DNA from: Sipunculus nudus
Taxonomy: Eukaryota > Annelida > Sipuncula > Golfingiida > Sipunculidae
Assembly (NCBI GenBank): GCA_026874595.1
Contig: CM049313.1
Coordinates: forward strand, 62,376,659 to 62,440,658
Direction: 5' to 3'
DNA: 64,000 nucleotides
Below, piece after piece: positions 36,601 through 50,300 of this stretch. The translations under genes and the position numbers were made by a program. The notes beneath the pieces are model-generated. The model had not been told where the DNA came from and did no database searches. It worked only from the letters and a program-made list of their open reading frames with translations. The first letter of the stretch is position 1. Every line of letters starts with the position of its first letter.

Positions 36601-37311
36601 GTAGAATTATCTTGCCGTATACATGCTAAAAAAAGAATAATTAAATATCTATTAAAAAGGATAATCCAATATCGATGTTTATTTTTTTAAATTAAGGGCT
36701 TTAGTGCGACATTCTATACAGGCCCTGCATTACCTAAATCTGGCCCTGCATATATTATATTATACGGTATAAGAACACAAGTTTGATGTTACATGTACTT
36801 TTTTGCAAGATATGCGAGAAAAGGCTGGCCTAGAAATGCTAGACAATTAGCGTTTATTCCTCAGGAGTCATAACATGAGCACATAAGTTGCATTTCTTTT
36901 ATAGTGAAACAGCAGATCTTCCACACTTTGCATCATGTGGAGCTGAGCATTAAATATATACCTCCCTACTGATCTGAGTGTACGTCAAAGAACATTAAAG
37001 TGTTGTTCAAGATAGAGATTGAGAGAGAGAGAGAGAGAGAGAGAGGAGGGGGAAAGAGAGAATAAACATCTCTGCATATAAGCAATTCGCCTTACAGGAA
37101 AGTAGTTTATTTTCAATAAAACCACGAAATCCGAAACTGTCTAGATGTGATTGTACTACACAAAAATCCTGATACTATCGAAACGTGTTAGTGTAATATT
37201 CGGAATATATGTTATTTATAAATACAGGGATATATTTTATGAATTTAGATTATAGATATGAGAGAGCGAGAGAAAGACAGACAGACAGACAGACAAGGAG
37301 ATAGACATACC

Positions 37312-37377
<66 letters not shown>

Positions 37378-40300
37378 AAGAGGAGAGATACTTACAACCA
37401 GTACATCATGGTGATGAGAGGGATGAGGGACACTACAAGTTGGAACATTCTCCAGTGCCGTACATAGTATCCGAAGATCGTCAGGCTCAGCATCCCGACG
37501 GAGTCAAACAGGTGCTGTGCAGGAGCGATGTAAGACCGAATGTCGGCAGGAAACAGCTCGTTCGCCAGCACAAACCCAGCCAGGTCGTTGGCCTTCAGTT
37601 CGAAAAGAGAACAGTAAGTAAAAACAGTTAGTAAAAGTCAAAATGTATCATGCATGCAGTTTAAAATAGCTTTCACAGCTGGTTAAAGTTTGAAAATTAA
37701 AAAGAAAATTGAGAATATCATATGAAAACATACAGAGGGGAATCAGACGTGAATGACAAATGGTCAAAAGAGGTTGCTTTCTTAGGCACCCCGTGCGTAA
37801 GTTTTGCCTCTCCCGCCCTATCCCATATGATTTTCTGTAGAAATTAACCGTTTGAGCGTCAGCCTCTAAAGGAAAAAAAATGAAATATCGATAAGATCTT
37901 ATAATGTGCTTTTACATGTTTAGATTTTTTTGTTATTTTCATGTCATTGTTTCCTGATGATAAGAGCTTTTTTTCGAAAATTTAAGATAAAATGAAACAA
38001 GATGGACCTCTGGCACTAATTTCTTTATAAATTGCCTTAAAACCAAAATCTTATGTGACTATGTAAAGTTGTAAGATTTACATTATACTGTGTTTGATAA
38101 AGTGACTCAAAAATTCACGTCTTTTGCAATTTATGAAGATAAAATGCTTGGAGGGTATTTTAAAACAGGCGGTAGATCTCATACTGCACTATACTTGTAG
38201 AGCTGATCTCGGCGCTTGACTGAACCCAGATGCTTGCTGCAGTCTGGCGTTGAGCTGACTCCATGAGACTTAAGAATCACATGTTACCAGCCACATGATC
38301 CCGATAAATTAAATAGGGATGTGATTTTATATTTATAAACAATGATAAAATATGTGATTAATGATAAGAAAGACTTAAAAAAGCAATTTTCCACGGTATG
38401 CTGATCGAAAAAATTGAGACAAGGATGGTCAATGTAAAAAACAAGCGACCTTTTCTCCCTGAGGAGGCATCCAGAAAATAAATTATTCTGTTGTGGTCGG
38501 ATTTCTGTTCGAGAGGGTTTCAAATTCGTCCAAAAAAATTACTTATAATGTAATTGATAACTGATTTTCGAATTATCGCCATTAATGAACATTAATTTTA
38601 ACTCGTGCCATATTCCCCTTGGTCCACGAACAATTTTTAAGATTTGACGCACATAAAGTTTGTTGAGGTTTTTTATATGAGGTGAGATCGCGAAAATGGA
38701 ACCCTCATAAATCAATAAAAAGTCAAATATCAAATTTTGACATAACCGCATTCCGGTACACTAAAAACGGGCGCTAATTGGCCTAACTTCCTATGTTATA
38801 CTGCACTTTTAGTTTAAAAAGTATATATGGTAGATACATTTTATAAAATTTGCTTACCATTGTGAAGCAGCCTGTCAGGAACTGGAACAAAGAAAACAGG
38901 TAAATATTGGTGGAGAACGCCATAGCGATTCCAAACAGACACATGACGAACTGAGCTCCAAAGAACACTTTTTTCCGGCCGAAGAAGTCGGAAAGCGGAC
39001 TGATGGCGAAACACCCGAACATGATGCCCCCAGTGAAGCACATCTGTGTCACCTCCACAATGTACATCTTACACCATAACCCGAACTGGAAAAGATAACA
39101 TATTTTAAAAAATTAAATTATATTTTGGAGGTAATCTGGATCAAAAATACATATTGTTGTACAGATGATTCATCTCGAATTAAACTGGGTTAAATAATCA
39201 CTGGTGTTTACATGAATTTTGTTCAAGCATGCAGAGCTGACCTATGATGCAACCTTAGAGTTGGTGAACCGGGACATATATTTGCCTTTGTATTACCCAT
39301 CAAAGGTTGATTATAGGATTCCAGTGGAGGTAAATATTTTGTCTCTGACTACTTCCTTTAGTTTATTATCGTTATTTATACACGTATTTGATGGAGAAAA
39401 AGGTTGTATACAACTATATCTATGTTTTACCTCAGTAGCAATAGTGGATCCCTGGTAGGGAAGATAGTAGTCTTCGTAGAAGGTGTATTTATCTTGACAA
39501 CCGACCCGCTCCTCTGAGTTGTATGAAGCATTATATTTGTAAAGTTCGCAGGATTCATAAAACGAACAGTCCGCAGTTGGGACCAGCAGAGCTGGGTTGT
39601 TTGTTTCACAGTGATACGGATGAAAGGAGAATCCTACAAATAATAATAATAATATACATGCAATAATAATATTAGTAATAATAATAATAATCATCATCAT
39701 ACCTTGGGGAAATGGTGAGTCATATACAATAGAAAATAAATTATTTAGTTTCGTCATTTGATATCCTAGAAGCATTTGAACATATAAACACTATGCTTTC
39801 CACAACTGAAAATATGCAGACCATTACGCGAGACTCCTCTCAGCTTTCTTCCTTTGAAACAGCAGGTACGCTTCACTAACTATTGGCGGCGCCCCTGTAC
39901 AATAGTCAATTCAAGTCAGCTCCCAGCGCAGCGGTTATAAACTGCAGTCGTCCCAGGTGTCCTTTTCTTTTTTAATCGCTACTTTTTATAGAAAGGTTGT
40001 CTGGGTTACACCAACAGGGTGAGCAAAGAGCAAAGGATTGTAATCAAACCAATGAGAGCGTGGTATCACATTATGCATCCCGCTCCAAATTTCAAACATT
40101 CAGCATCCGTTACCAGTGGCCTGTTTTACCGAAAGACCCGCTCTCTTTGATTTTTGGCCTTGTGCCAGAGCCGTAACATAAATTGATTATCTGGATTGCA
40201 TTAATCTGAACTGTTGGACCTAGAAATTTCTGTCTTGAAGTAAAGAGAGTTCTTTGTAAATTCTACTTGGAAACTTAAAATTAAGTTGCGGTAACCTATA

Positions 40301-41318
40301 TTCTCCAAGTTACAGGCAAAAAAATTCCATCTTACTTAAAATCAAGCAAGCCGCTGGTAAAATATTTATCCAAACCTGAAATACGGTAAAAAGGGGCCTG
40401 TATCCTGTTAACTATGGGAAAAAACAAGATATGAGTACTCTGAAGGTAATCAGATGGACCTGGAACCTCTAAACGTTACCGCCAGGGAGGTCCTGGTTAC
40501 CTCCTCAGTACCTAATACTAGGCCTTTGTGACTTGTATACAGCAAGCTATATGGGTAAAATTATGGTTTTAGCTGTCTGAAGGTCAGATGGACACCAAAT
40601 GTAAATGTCTACCTAGAATTCTAACTTAACATCCAAGGAGTCCCACATAATATCTAGGAAACCAAACTCGGAACCTATTTTCTTGATATTGTTGGTCAAA
40701 TTTGATTTCAAGGTTCCTTAACAAATATTTTGCATTAGATCATACCATCAATAATTTATGCATACTTCGCCTGTATGTCAAGTTAAGTTCTCCGTCGTGG
40801 CCCTGGAGCCACTTGTGTTATGAGGAGAATCAATGAGGCGTGTTTGACATGAAACTTTCATGCAATTTGGCTTCACATTAATTTGACCAAAAAAGAACCC
40901 ACCCCGTTAGACGCTACAGGGCAGTCATATTATATGGCACATGCAATTTATTCTAAACATTACACAGTCCAGTAGAAGCGGAGTACGAGCACGGAGACAT
41001 GACTGGGTGCAGCTGCACTCTGCTATGGATCTTGATTGATCTGTTCTTGGTCTGACTATAGACAGGGGCGATCTAACAGAGGGATGGTCAGTGTAAAAAA
41101 ACCCATCGCTTTTCAGAGAATAATATATACATATTGGATATGAAATATATTAATAATCTGAATTTTAGACATTGATTCCACTTCTGAGCTTTCTATGAAA
41201 TATAATATATTTAAATCTTGTTTTGAATTAACCTAAACTTTAAACTTAATACCTATTTTTTTAACCTTAAGCTTTAATGTAATATATTTGAAATATGTCA
41301 CACCACACAGCCAATGAA

Positions 41319-41374
<56 letters not shown>

Positions 41375-44300
41375 CAACACCTTATATATATAAATATTTA
41401 TAAAAAAAACCTTTCATGTGTGTGTGTGTTTACAAAGAGTTGTCCCAACTTTCTTTACCCTCCCACGCATGCAAGTCAGCCCCCCCCCCCCCCCCCCCCC
41501 GACACAGCCAGTCATTGCATAAATCTGAACTTTTGTAACTAGAAATATCATTTTAAAGTCTCCTTGGAAACTTAAAATTAAGTTCCATTGACCAAGATAA
41601 TTGAAGAACCAGATCTGGGTTAATAACGTAAATGGGGAATATTCACTGTATCTGTGTTTGTGTGAATACCTGCACTTATCTAGGATATATTTGAAATACA
41701 AGAACATTAATTAAGAGTTCCCGGTCAGCATTATATGAGGTGTCTAGTGAAAGGGGAAAACATATAATGAAATCGATGTATTTCAAACGTGGGTACCAAC
41801 ACAAAGTCCATCCGCATTTTTTTTATTACCAAATATTTATTACATATTGGCTCATTTATCCCTAGGAGTCTCACCTCCCTACTGGGAAAGGCTTGAAAAG
41901 GCCGTTTTCACACGACCAGTGTGTCGAGAATGGTTTAATCAATACCATATTTAACATACGGTGTGAATACAGGAACTCTCGGCCCCAGAGACACTCGTCC
42001 CAGAGACACTCGATCGGCCCCAGCGACTCCGGAAGTCGGAGAATGGAGAATATTGGCTATTATCATAATCAGGAACTACATATTTAACATTAAACACTCT
42101 TTTCAATTAATAAATACGTTTTACTTTCACTTTCTTTCTCTCGTTTTTGTTTTGACTCGTTAAACCCTTCCCTAATAAACCTAAGACGGTAAAAAAACAG
42201 GCTTCCATTCTCCGACTTCCGACTCAGTATATCTACGGGAAGTTGTTTTCTGAGGGGTTTTTCTAAGCTAGTATAAGACGGGGAGCTAGTATCAGACCTC
42301 TGGCCCTGAAGGGATAACTACGGGAAGGTTTTCTGAGGGGTTTCCCGAGGCTAGACCCCTGGGCCGAGTGTCTCTGGGGGCGGCGACCGGACGGGGCCGA
42401 GTGTCGCTGGGTCCTGCTGACTAGGGGCCGAGTGTCTCTGGGGCCGAGCGTCTCAGGGGCCGAGTGTCTCTGGGGCCGAGAGTCGCTGGGGCCAAGTGTC
42501 TCTGGGACGAGTGTCTTTGGGGCCGAGAGTTCCTGTTACCATACGGTGTACCCGTACTATCCTATACACTGCGTGTTCAAACTGCACCAGAAAATACCGA
42601 GTATAATATTTGACAAGTTATTCGATTCACTTCCCATGTTTGCAGTGATAGCGCATGCTCGTAAATATTTTTCATATTGTGCATGCAAATTAATTGTTTT
42701 ACACACGAAGGACTTAAAAAGTCCACCAGTAAAGAAATGACCCAAATATTGATATAGAAATAAACTCATTAACCCCACATAAGCCTCCCTTCCGTAAAAA
42801 GGATGTATACAACCTTTATATGCGTGATGGGTAAAATTCAGTTATTTACTCATCGGCATAAATTAACGTTGCACTTCAAAACGTTGCACAAATCAATAAT
42901 GACATGGACACAATTCCCATTTACAATCTGCACAATATTATTAGACGGCGACTGCACGTTTGAATACCATGCACTGATCGACTCCTCTTATCTATAAGAC
43001 TGTATGGGTCACAGGTATGTGCTCTGGCGTGTTTGGTTATAGAGTAAAAAAGCATAATGTTGACCTATGCGTCATGACCTGAATAATTCAGTGATAGATT
43101 GACAAATTATTGTTAGGTCTATATCAAAGTTGTTAACGCTATATATATCAGGGCTAAATTTGGATGTGTAATAGGGTATTCTGATACTTTATTTTCATTG
43201 TATTGAATTTATAGAAAATGAATGTGTTTTCTATATCATATATATATAAACTATTAATAATATTATTATTAATCATTTATCGTATATAATATGATGAGAC
43301 AACAAATGATTATGCAGATCGGTTTATTTCAAACATCGAAAGAAACATCATTTTTACTACAAAATATCAGTTTTAAGCACGTTTAACAAAATATAGAAAA
43401 ATACAGAAACTGTAACTGTATCGAGCTAATTAATGTGCGAATCACCATATCGCGATATACCAGTATAGCGATAATATCGTTCACCCTAGTAGGGCCTATT
43501 TTATTTTATAAAACTCGTTCACAACATGAAATTAAACTTCTTGTTGTGATCTGGGAGTGAGTTATAGGACTACCATGTTATAGACATCCAGCGTCGCCTT
43601 GCCACCTTTTGATGGTGTTGAGCCAATTAGAAAACGTCCAAAGCCTGGATCCCCCGACAAACGGGAATGTGATAAATGTGTAATTTTGCTGATTTAATAA
43701 CATGAGAAGTTGGACAAGGTTAACCGATAATGCATATAAATAGAACCAGGCGAGGACACTCCTAAGATACACACGCGTAATTGATTAGAGCAGGATCGCA
43801 ATAACGCATTTTTAAAGACTGCATGACATATGTAAAATAAAGGTCAAATGTGAAAAACTCATAAAAAATTAAAAATAAATAATGGCGGTGTGACAGAACG
43901 CTAATCAGGTCAGGAGACAAATAAGAAAAACAGTTACTTTTTAATTATAGTTGATATGAGTAAGTTTTCAGATAACGCGTTGCATATGAAATGAAAAGTT
44001 AATAATAAAAAAACCCCTACAACAAAAATCATTCAAGTGTGAGCAAAATGTAATCAGGTCTGGAGACCCTGAAGATGCATCTACAATTTCAAAATTAATA
44101 AAAAAAATGCAAAACAGCAAACAATTTATAAAAAAATACAAAAAGGAACCAAGTGTGAACAAAAACTTATCAGCTCTGCATGCGGACCAATAAGATGCAC
44201 CTGCTAATATGATAATAAACTATTTCCCATGAGAACTTTTTATAAGTAGTGTCGCATGTGTAATGCAAAAATGTTGTATAAAACATTCATATTAAAATTT

Positions 44301-47300
44301 AAAAAAATCATTTAAGTGTGACCAAAACCTTATCAGGTCTGGAGACCCGTATGATACAATCTTTTAGAGAAATCGCGTCGTATATCAAGTAAAAATTTTT
44401 TTTCTAAAAATCATAAAAAAAATCCAAAACCATTCAAGTGTGACCAAAACCTAATCAGCTTCGGAGACTATATACATATGAAATACTATATGTAATATGG
44501 ACGGACGGACGGACGGCACGACAAACTATATCTCCCCCCCCCCCCCTCCGCTGAGGCGAGGCATAATTAATCGAATATATCGATGTTTGGTCGCTTGCTT
44601 CCATAATCAGTTAAATTGGTCGTATTTTTGCAGGATCGATCAAAAACGATTATGTATGCATACAAAAATGGATGTCTAAAATTACAAAAAATGTACTCTT
44701 CTTAAACTTATTTCGGCTCCAAATACACCTGTTCTAGGCACAAGTGCACTCTCTTTGGCAACATGGTTTCTATCATTGGTTTTCAGTGTAAGTGCACTCA
44801 TTTAAGCCACTTATTCATAGTAAAGTCCTCGATAACATTGGGGCAAGACGCCAGCTGACCCATCAGGTATGTTAATATTTTGTATTAAGCTTGTCTAGAA
44901 TATTGTGAGATGTTTATGTATATAATGTCATACTTATCAGCTTATTGGAGCTGCTGGTGCTTTAACGTGAACAATGTGAGATGTTTATGCATATAATGTC
45001 ATACTTATCAGCTTATTGGAGCTGCTGGTATTTTAACGTGAATAATGTGAGATGTTTATGTATATAATGTCATACTTATCAGCTTATTGGAGCCGCTGGT
45101 TTTTTAACGTGAATAATGTGAGATGTTTATGTATATAATGTCATACTTATTAGCTTATTGGAGCTGCTGGTGCTTTAACGTGAACAATGTGAGATGTTTA
45201 TGCATATAATGTCATACTTATCAGCTTATTGAAGCTGCTGGTATTTTAACGTGAATATTGTGAGATGTTTATGTATATAATGTCATACTTATCAGCTTAT
45301 TGGAGCTGCTGGTGTTTTAACGTGAATAATGTGAGATGTTTATGTATATAATGTCATACTTATCAGCTGATTGGAGCTGCTGGTGTTTTAACGTGAACAA
45401 TGTGAGATGTTTATGTATATAAATTCATACTTATCAGTTTATTGGAGCTGCTGGTTTTTTAACGTGAAAAATGTGAGATGTTTATGCATATAATGTCATA
45501 CTGAGCCGTCCTTGGCAGTGTCCTTGGAAACTGAAATTAGGTCACCATGACCTATATCTTGCCACCTATCAGAAAAGATGTCATATAAGCACCCAGACAA
45601 TCAGACAGGGCACAAATTGTATCCATTAGGACCAGAATCTTTTAACTAGGTCCTAGTCAAGGGCCCTTGGAAAACTGATATTAGGTCATGGTGACCTATT
45701 TTGTGTGACCTGTGGGCTGAAAAAGGGTTTTGTGCACCCAGACAGACAAGGCACAAATTGTATCCATTAGCCCTAGACTCCTCTAACATGACTGATCCTT
45801 GGCAATTCTCTTTGGAAACCTAAAATTGGATCATGGTAACCTATATTCTGCTAGCTATGGACCAGAATCATGATTTTGAGCATCTAGACAGACAGGGTAC
45901 AAATTGTATCTGTTTTCCTTGGAACCCTCTATTGTGAAATCCAGGGGGGTTCTGGGCAGGTCTCCTATGAATCCTGAAATATTTTTTCGTCCATTTTTTC
46001 AACACTGTAACTTTAGCCATAGGCTATTCTCAAAGACAATATATAACATTAATAAAAAAAACATGAGCACCCAGCCAAAATTAGCTGAGCGTCATGGCCC
46101 ATTGGCCACTTGTTTTATGGTTGTAATACTTCATAATGTTTTGTATTTATTATTTATCTATGCATAAATATTTCTAAACCAATGGTTATAAAACACTTTC
46201 CATTTTTAGCTCAGCTGACTGTAAGTCATCTGAGCTATAGAGATCACTCTTTGTTCGTCGTCTGTCTGTCCGTCTGTCCGTTAACCAGGAACAAATCATA
46301 ACGACTTGACCTAGAATCTCCATTCTTGATACACAGGGAGACCCATGAAAAGTCTCCATGGAAACCTGAAATTAGGTCTCTGTTACCCATATCCTTTGAG
46401 CTATGGCACTCCAAAGTACAGCTCAGAATAGTAGAAAATTTGATACAAAAGCTGAAGAATCTAAACATCTAATGCAGAGATCACCATTTACATGGATATT
46501 GATCATGAAGTGTTTCATCAGTTTCTGAAGACTGGTGGTGCCACCTATATTTAATTCAATTTCTCGAATTTTTTCTCTATTTTTGAGACCTTTAAGGATG
46601 CTGTCGTCTGTTAACGTGGCACAAATTGTTACAACTGGGAAAACCTGAAATTAGGTCTCTGTTACCAATATCCTTCAAGCTCCCTCAGAATAATGGAAAA
46701 TTTGATATAATAGCTGAAGTATCTGAACAACTAATGCAGAGATCGCCATGATTCTTTGCATGGATATTGACCATTAAGTGTTTTTATTAGTTTCTGCAGA
46801 CTGGTGGAGCCACCTGTATTTTTTTTCAAAGTTTACTTATTTTTCTCTATTTTTGAGATATATAAATACAGACACAATCTTGGCCTGTTGGTTAATCTGT
46901 TTGATGCTTCAGTTGAATGGGTATAAACTACCATTCAGATGATAAATTTTCCTTTTGCGAATCTCTTCCCAGTCAGCTGAGCGTCATGACCCATGGGTCA
47001 CTTGTTAAATTACTGTTATTTGTTGCCTACATTGAAGAGGAAACTGTATTGATAAAACTCAACATATACTTTATTTTTTAAAATTGTATGATAATAAAAA
47101 TGAAAATTATTCAATATATCATGATGTAAAACTGATCATCCTTATTAAAAAAAATATCAATATGGGTTATTTAAAGAAATCGATAAATACCAAGAGGTCT
47201 TCTGTGTCTAAAGAGATATGCTGGAACATTTTTTCTCTAAGCTGGGTTTGCGTGTTCACCTCATTTGCCCCCATTTATTCATGTCTTGGTAAAAGTAGGC

Positions 47301-50300
47301 TGCACGGTCATTTTGTGGGCGCGTACTGCATAAGATATGATTTGATTAGGGGCTTTGTTTTATTTTCAGCTCTCAAAAATAATTAAAGTGTGAACAGCTT
47401 CTGTACATGCATTGTGCAAGCCATTAGAGAACTAAAAGTGTATTCATCATTTATGCTCAATAAAATTTCTGTAATCATGCAAAGTTTTTATGAGAGTCGG
47501 TCAATTATTTCTCATATCTCTCTTGGGTATATTTGTGAAATTTCACCTTGCATGAACTGTAAACGATTAAAAATGACTGTTTATGCCTGATATACACATG
47601 TCAAGTTTTGCGAATTGTTCAATACTATAAACATTTATCCCCGAACTACCTATTCTCTATTACAATTCAGTGGAATTTTTCCATTAAATTTAAAAAAGTA
47701 ATCTGTATGAAATTCAATAATTCTTGCTTTTACAATATTATTTCATGGGGAAACTGTTGGTGACTTTTTGGTCCTTGGGGCTCTTTTTTTCTATTTTGAA
47801 CGCAATTTCCCCTCTATTTTTGAGACTGTTCAATTACATCAATAGCATCTGTTCCCAAATGTGGTTGCATCTAGTGTCCTGAAACCTGGTGTTTTTTATG
47901 TTTCCAACTGGGGAAATATATTGTTTTCATTCCTATCGTCTGTAGCGTGTCTCGTGAACGCAATTATTTTTGAAGTGCTGCGTATATTCCCCTGCAACTT
48001 GAAACATAATATATTTCTGCCAAAATTTCGTCAGAGTTCGAAAACTAATGACCTTGGGTCCTTGACTTTGATAATCTAGGTCATATAAACCAAAATGAAA
48101 AATTTGTATGAACCACATAACTTTTGGAGTTCTGTATATTTTTTCTAAAATTAGACACACAGTTGTTTAAAATAAGTTCTGGGATAAGATTGAGAAATCG
48201 TCAGATCACCCGAATAAAAGTTCATCAACTTTAGAATTTCCTGTTTTGTTGGTAAATTTGGAAGTATTGCAGATTTTTTCCTCAAATTTGACACAGAAGT
48301 TGTTCCAACAGGATCTCAGAACCTTGACATTGATCTTAATAATTACTCTGCGAAGTTCAACGATTATTGTAACCCCTTTAATTTTGATGTCCTGAAGATT
48401 TTTCCCTCAAATTTGACACACCATTCGTTACCGCTATGTTCTCGATCTTGAAGTTCGAATCTGCGGAATCTTGGAATTGTTATGACCCCCTTTATAACTT
48501 TTGAAACAATTCATATTTTTTACTTCAAATTTTACTCACCGGCTTTTACTGCCATGTTTGGTTGGGTTTTAAAATTGGTGAGTTTGAAACTGACCTTCTA
48601 GGTGAAAAATGCAGAAATCTAGAAAAATTATGACCTCTCAGGCTCTGTAACTTTTGAAGTACTGAAGATGTAACTGGTGACCTAAAAATGTTCAACCAAG
48701 TTCCCAGATGAGTTTGAAAACTGTTTGAAAATCTAAATTTCTCATTCTTCTCATGTACATTCTGTATTGACCAGTCATAATTGGATACAGTTGTCAGATA
48801 TGTGTGACCCATCATTTAAGGAAGGACCCTGTCGACTTTGTGTCTATTGGTGTCAGAAGATGAAAGGTCAAGATCACTTCTGAAGTTTATTTCAATTTTG
48901 ACAGATGATAAAATTCTTGTTGTGAAGGTTAGGCTTAATGTCATGCTAATCTCATGAGCGTCATGACCCATGAGTCACTTGTTATTTATTTGATGGTTAG
49001 AAGCAATGCAGGTCACGCCTTCCTTTTAAGATTTGATAGTTCTTTATATTTATTGCACCTGTAGTGTGAGTGAAATATAAAAAAGTATCATGAACTTGAG
49101 TTCAGGTCTGAATAACCGCTGGGTTTTACCGTAAGATTTATAAGTACACGGTGACCTGGAAACACAGACGCCAGAATCAGGAGTATTATTCAGTTGACGG
49201 TCCGTAAAATTTTCGATTTGCAGGGAACCTTATAAACACAGGACGACATTACAAGATCTCTGTTTAAGGGCTACCAGATTTCAGATATATAAAGCGATAG
49301 ATACAGCTATACATTAATAAATACACATGTATTGTTGATCTCGACTCATCTTGATTTGAATTAGAAATTTATAAAAAAATACCAAAGGTCTACTTTATCC
49401 ATACAGTTGTTGAAATTGTTGAAATTTTTTTTTTTTTAATTATACTTTATTTTCAAAAAGTTGCGAAGTTTTGTAGAAAGCTTTTATTTTACATGGATAT
49501 ACACTTTATTTAACTTTATTAGAACTAATGAGGTCAACTGTTCACCGGTGTTTTTAGTCTCCGGAGGTACTAGGAACGAAATATATTAGGTATCTGTCTA
49601 GAGATAAACACTCGAGCGACTTAATGTACACAGCTAGTGTCTGTGTCTCAATTTTAACGTGGATAAGGCTGGTGATGTGCATGCTATTGCGTGTATGAAA
49701 TATTGCAGTCATGAGTAATACCAGTGATGTGGAATTTTGAAACATTCCGGCGTTGTTAAAGGAAAATTACCGCTTTTTAAACAATAGTTACCAAGCAAAA
49801 ATTTTATTCGTATTCAGTGACTAAAACCAATCATGCCAGCTGACTATACACGAGATACATTCATAATATCATGAATAGCGTTTACAGTATTACTCTATAT
49901 CCTAATTCGTTTCTTAAATTTTCCGACAAATCATTTGTCTTACAAAGGGAGTGGGAACATATCGTTGAGAATATTTTGAGTATAGCCAGTAAATGGGACA
50001 GCCTGGAGGGCTATTTAATTGGGATTTTCCGAAGATCGGCCTGAGGGACAAAACCGACTCTCTCAATGTTTGGTCACGCTTGATTACACATTTACTGAAG
50101 GTGTTCTGTAATTAACATGGTGTGATATTGACTAATCACCCATCCATTCTTTCTCTGTGCACTACCAGATACATCTTCCTTGCTAACAAGAGTTCAAATG
50201 AAACAGAAAGGATTTCGTCATTCGAAAAGGGCTGACGCCGGATTAAAACATGGTGAGTTATTCTAGACTTAATCCTAAATTGTGACGTGTCAAGTATTAA

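Noticed and set aside
42432-42740. 102-codon frame with LGPSVSG repeats
   Set aside because: It is the translation of the fold-back element's tandem ends, followed by unrelated sequence.
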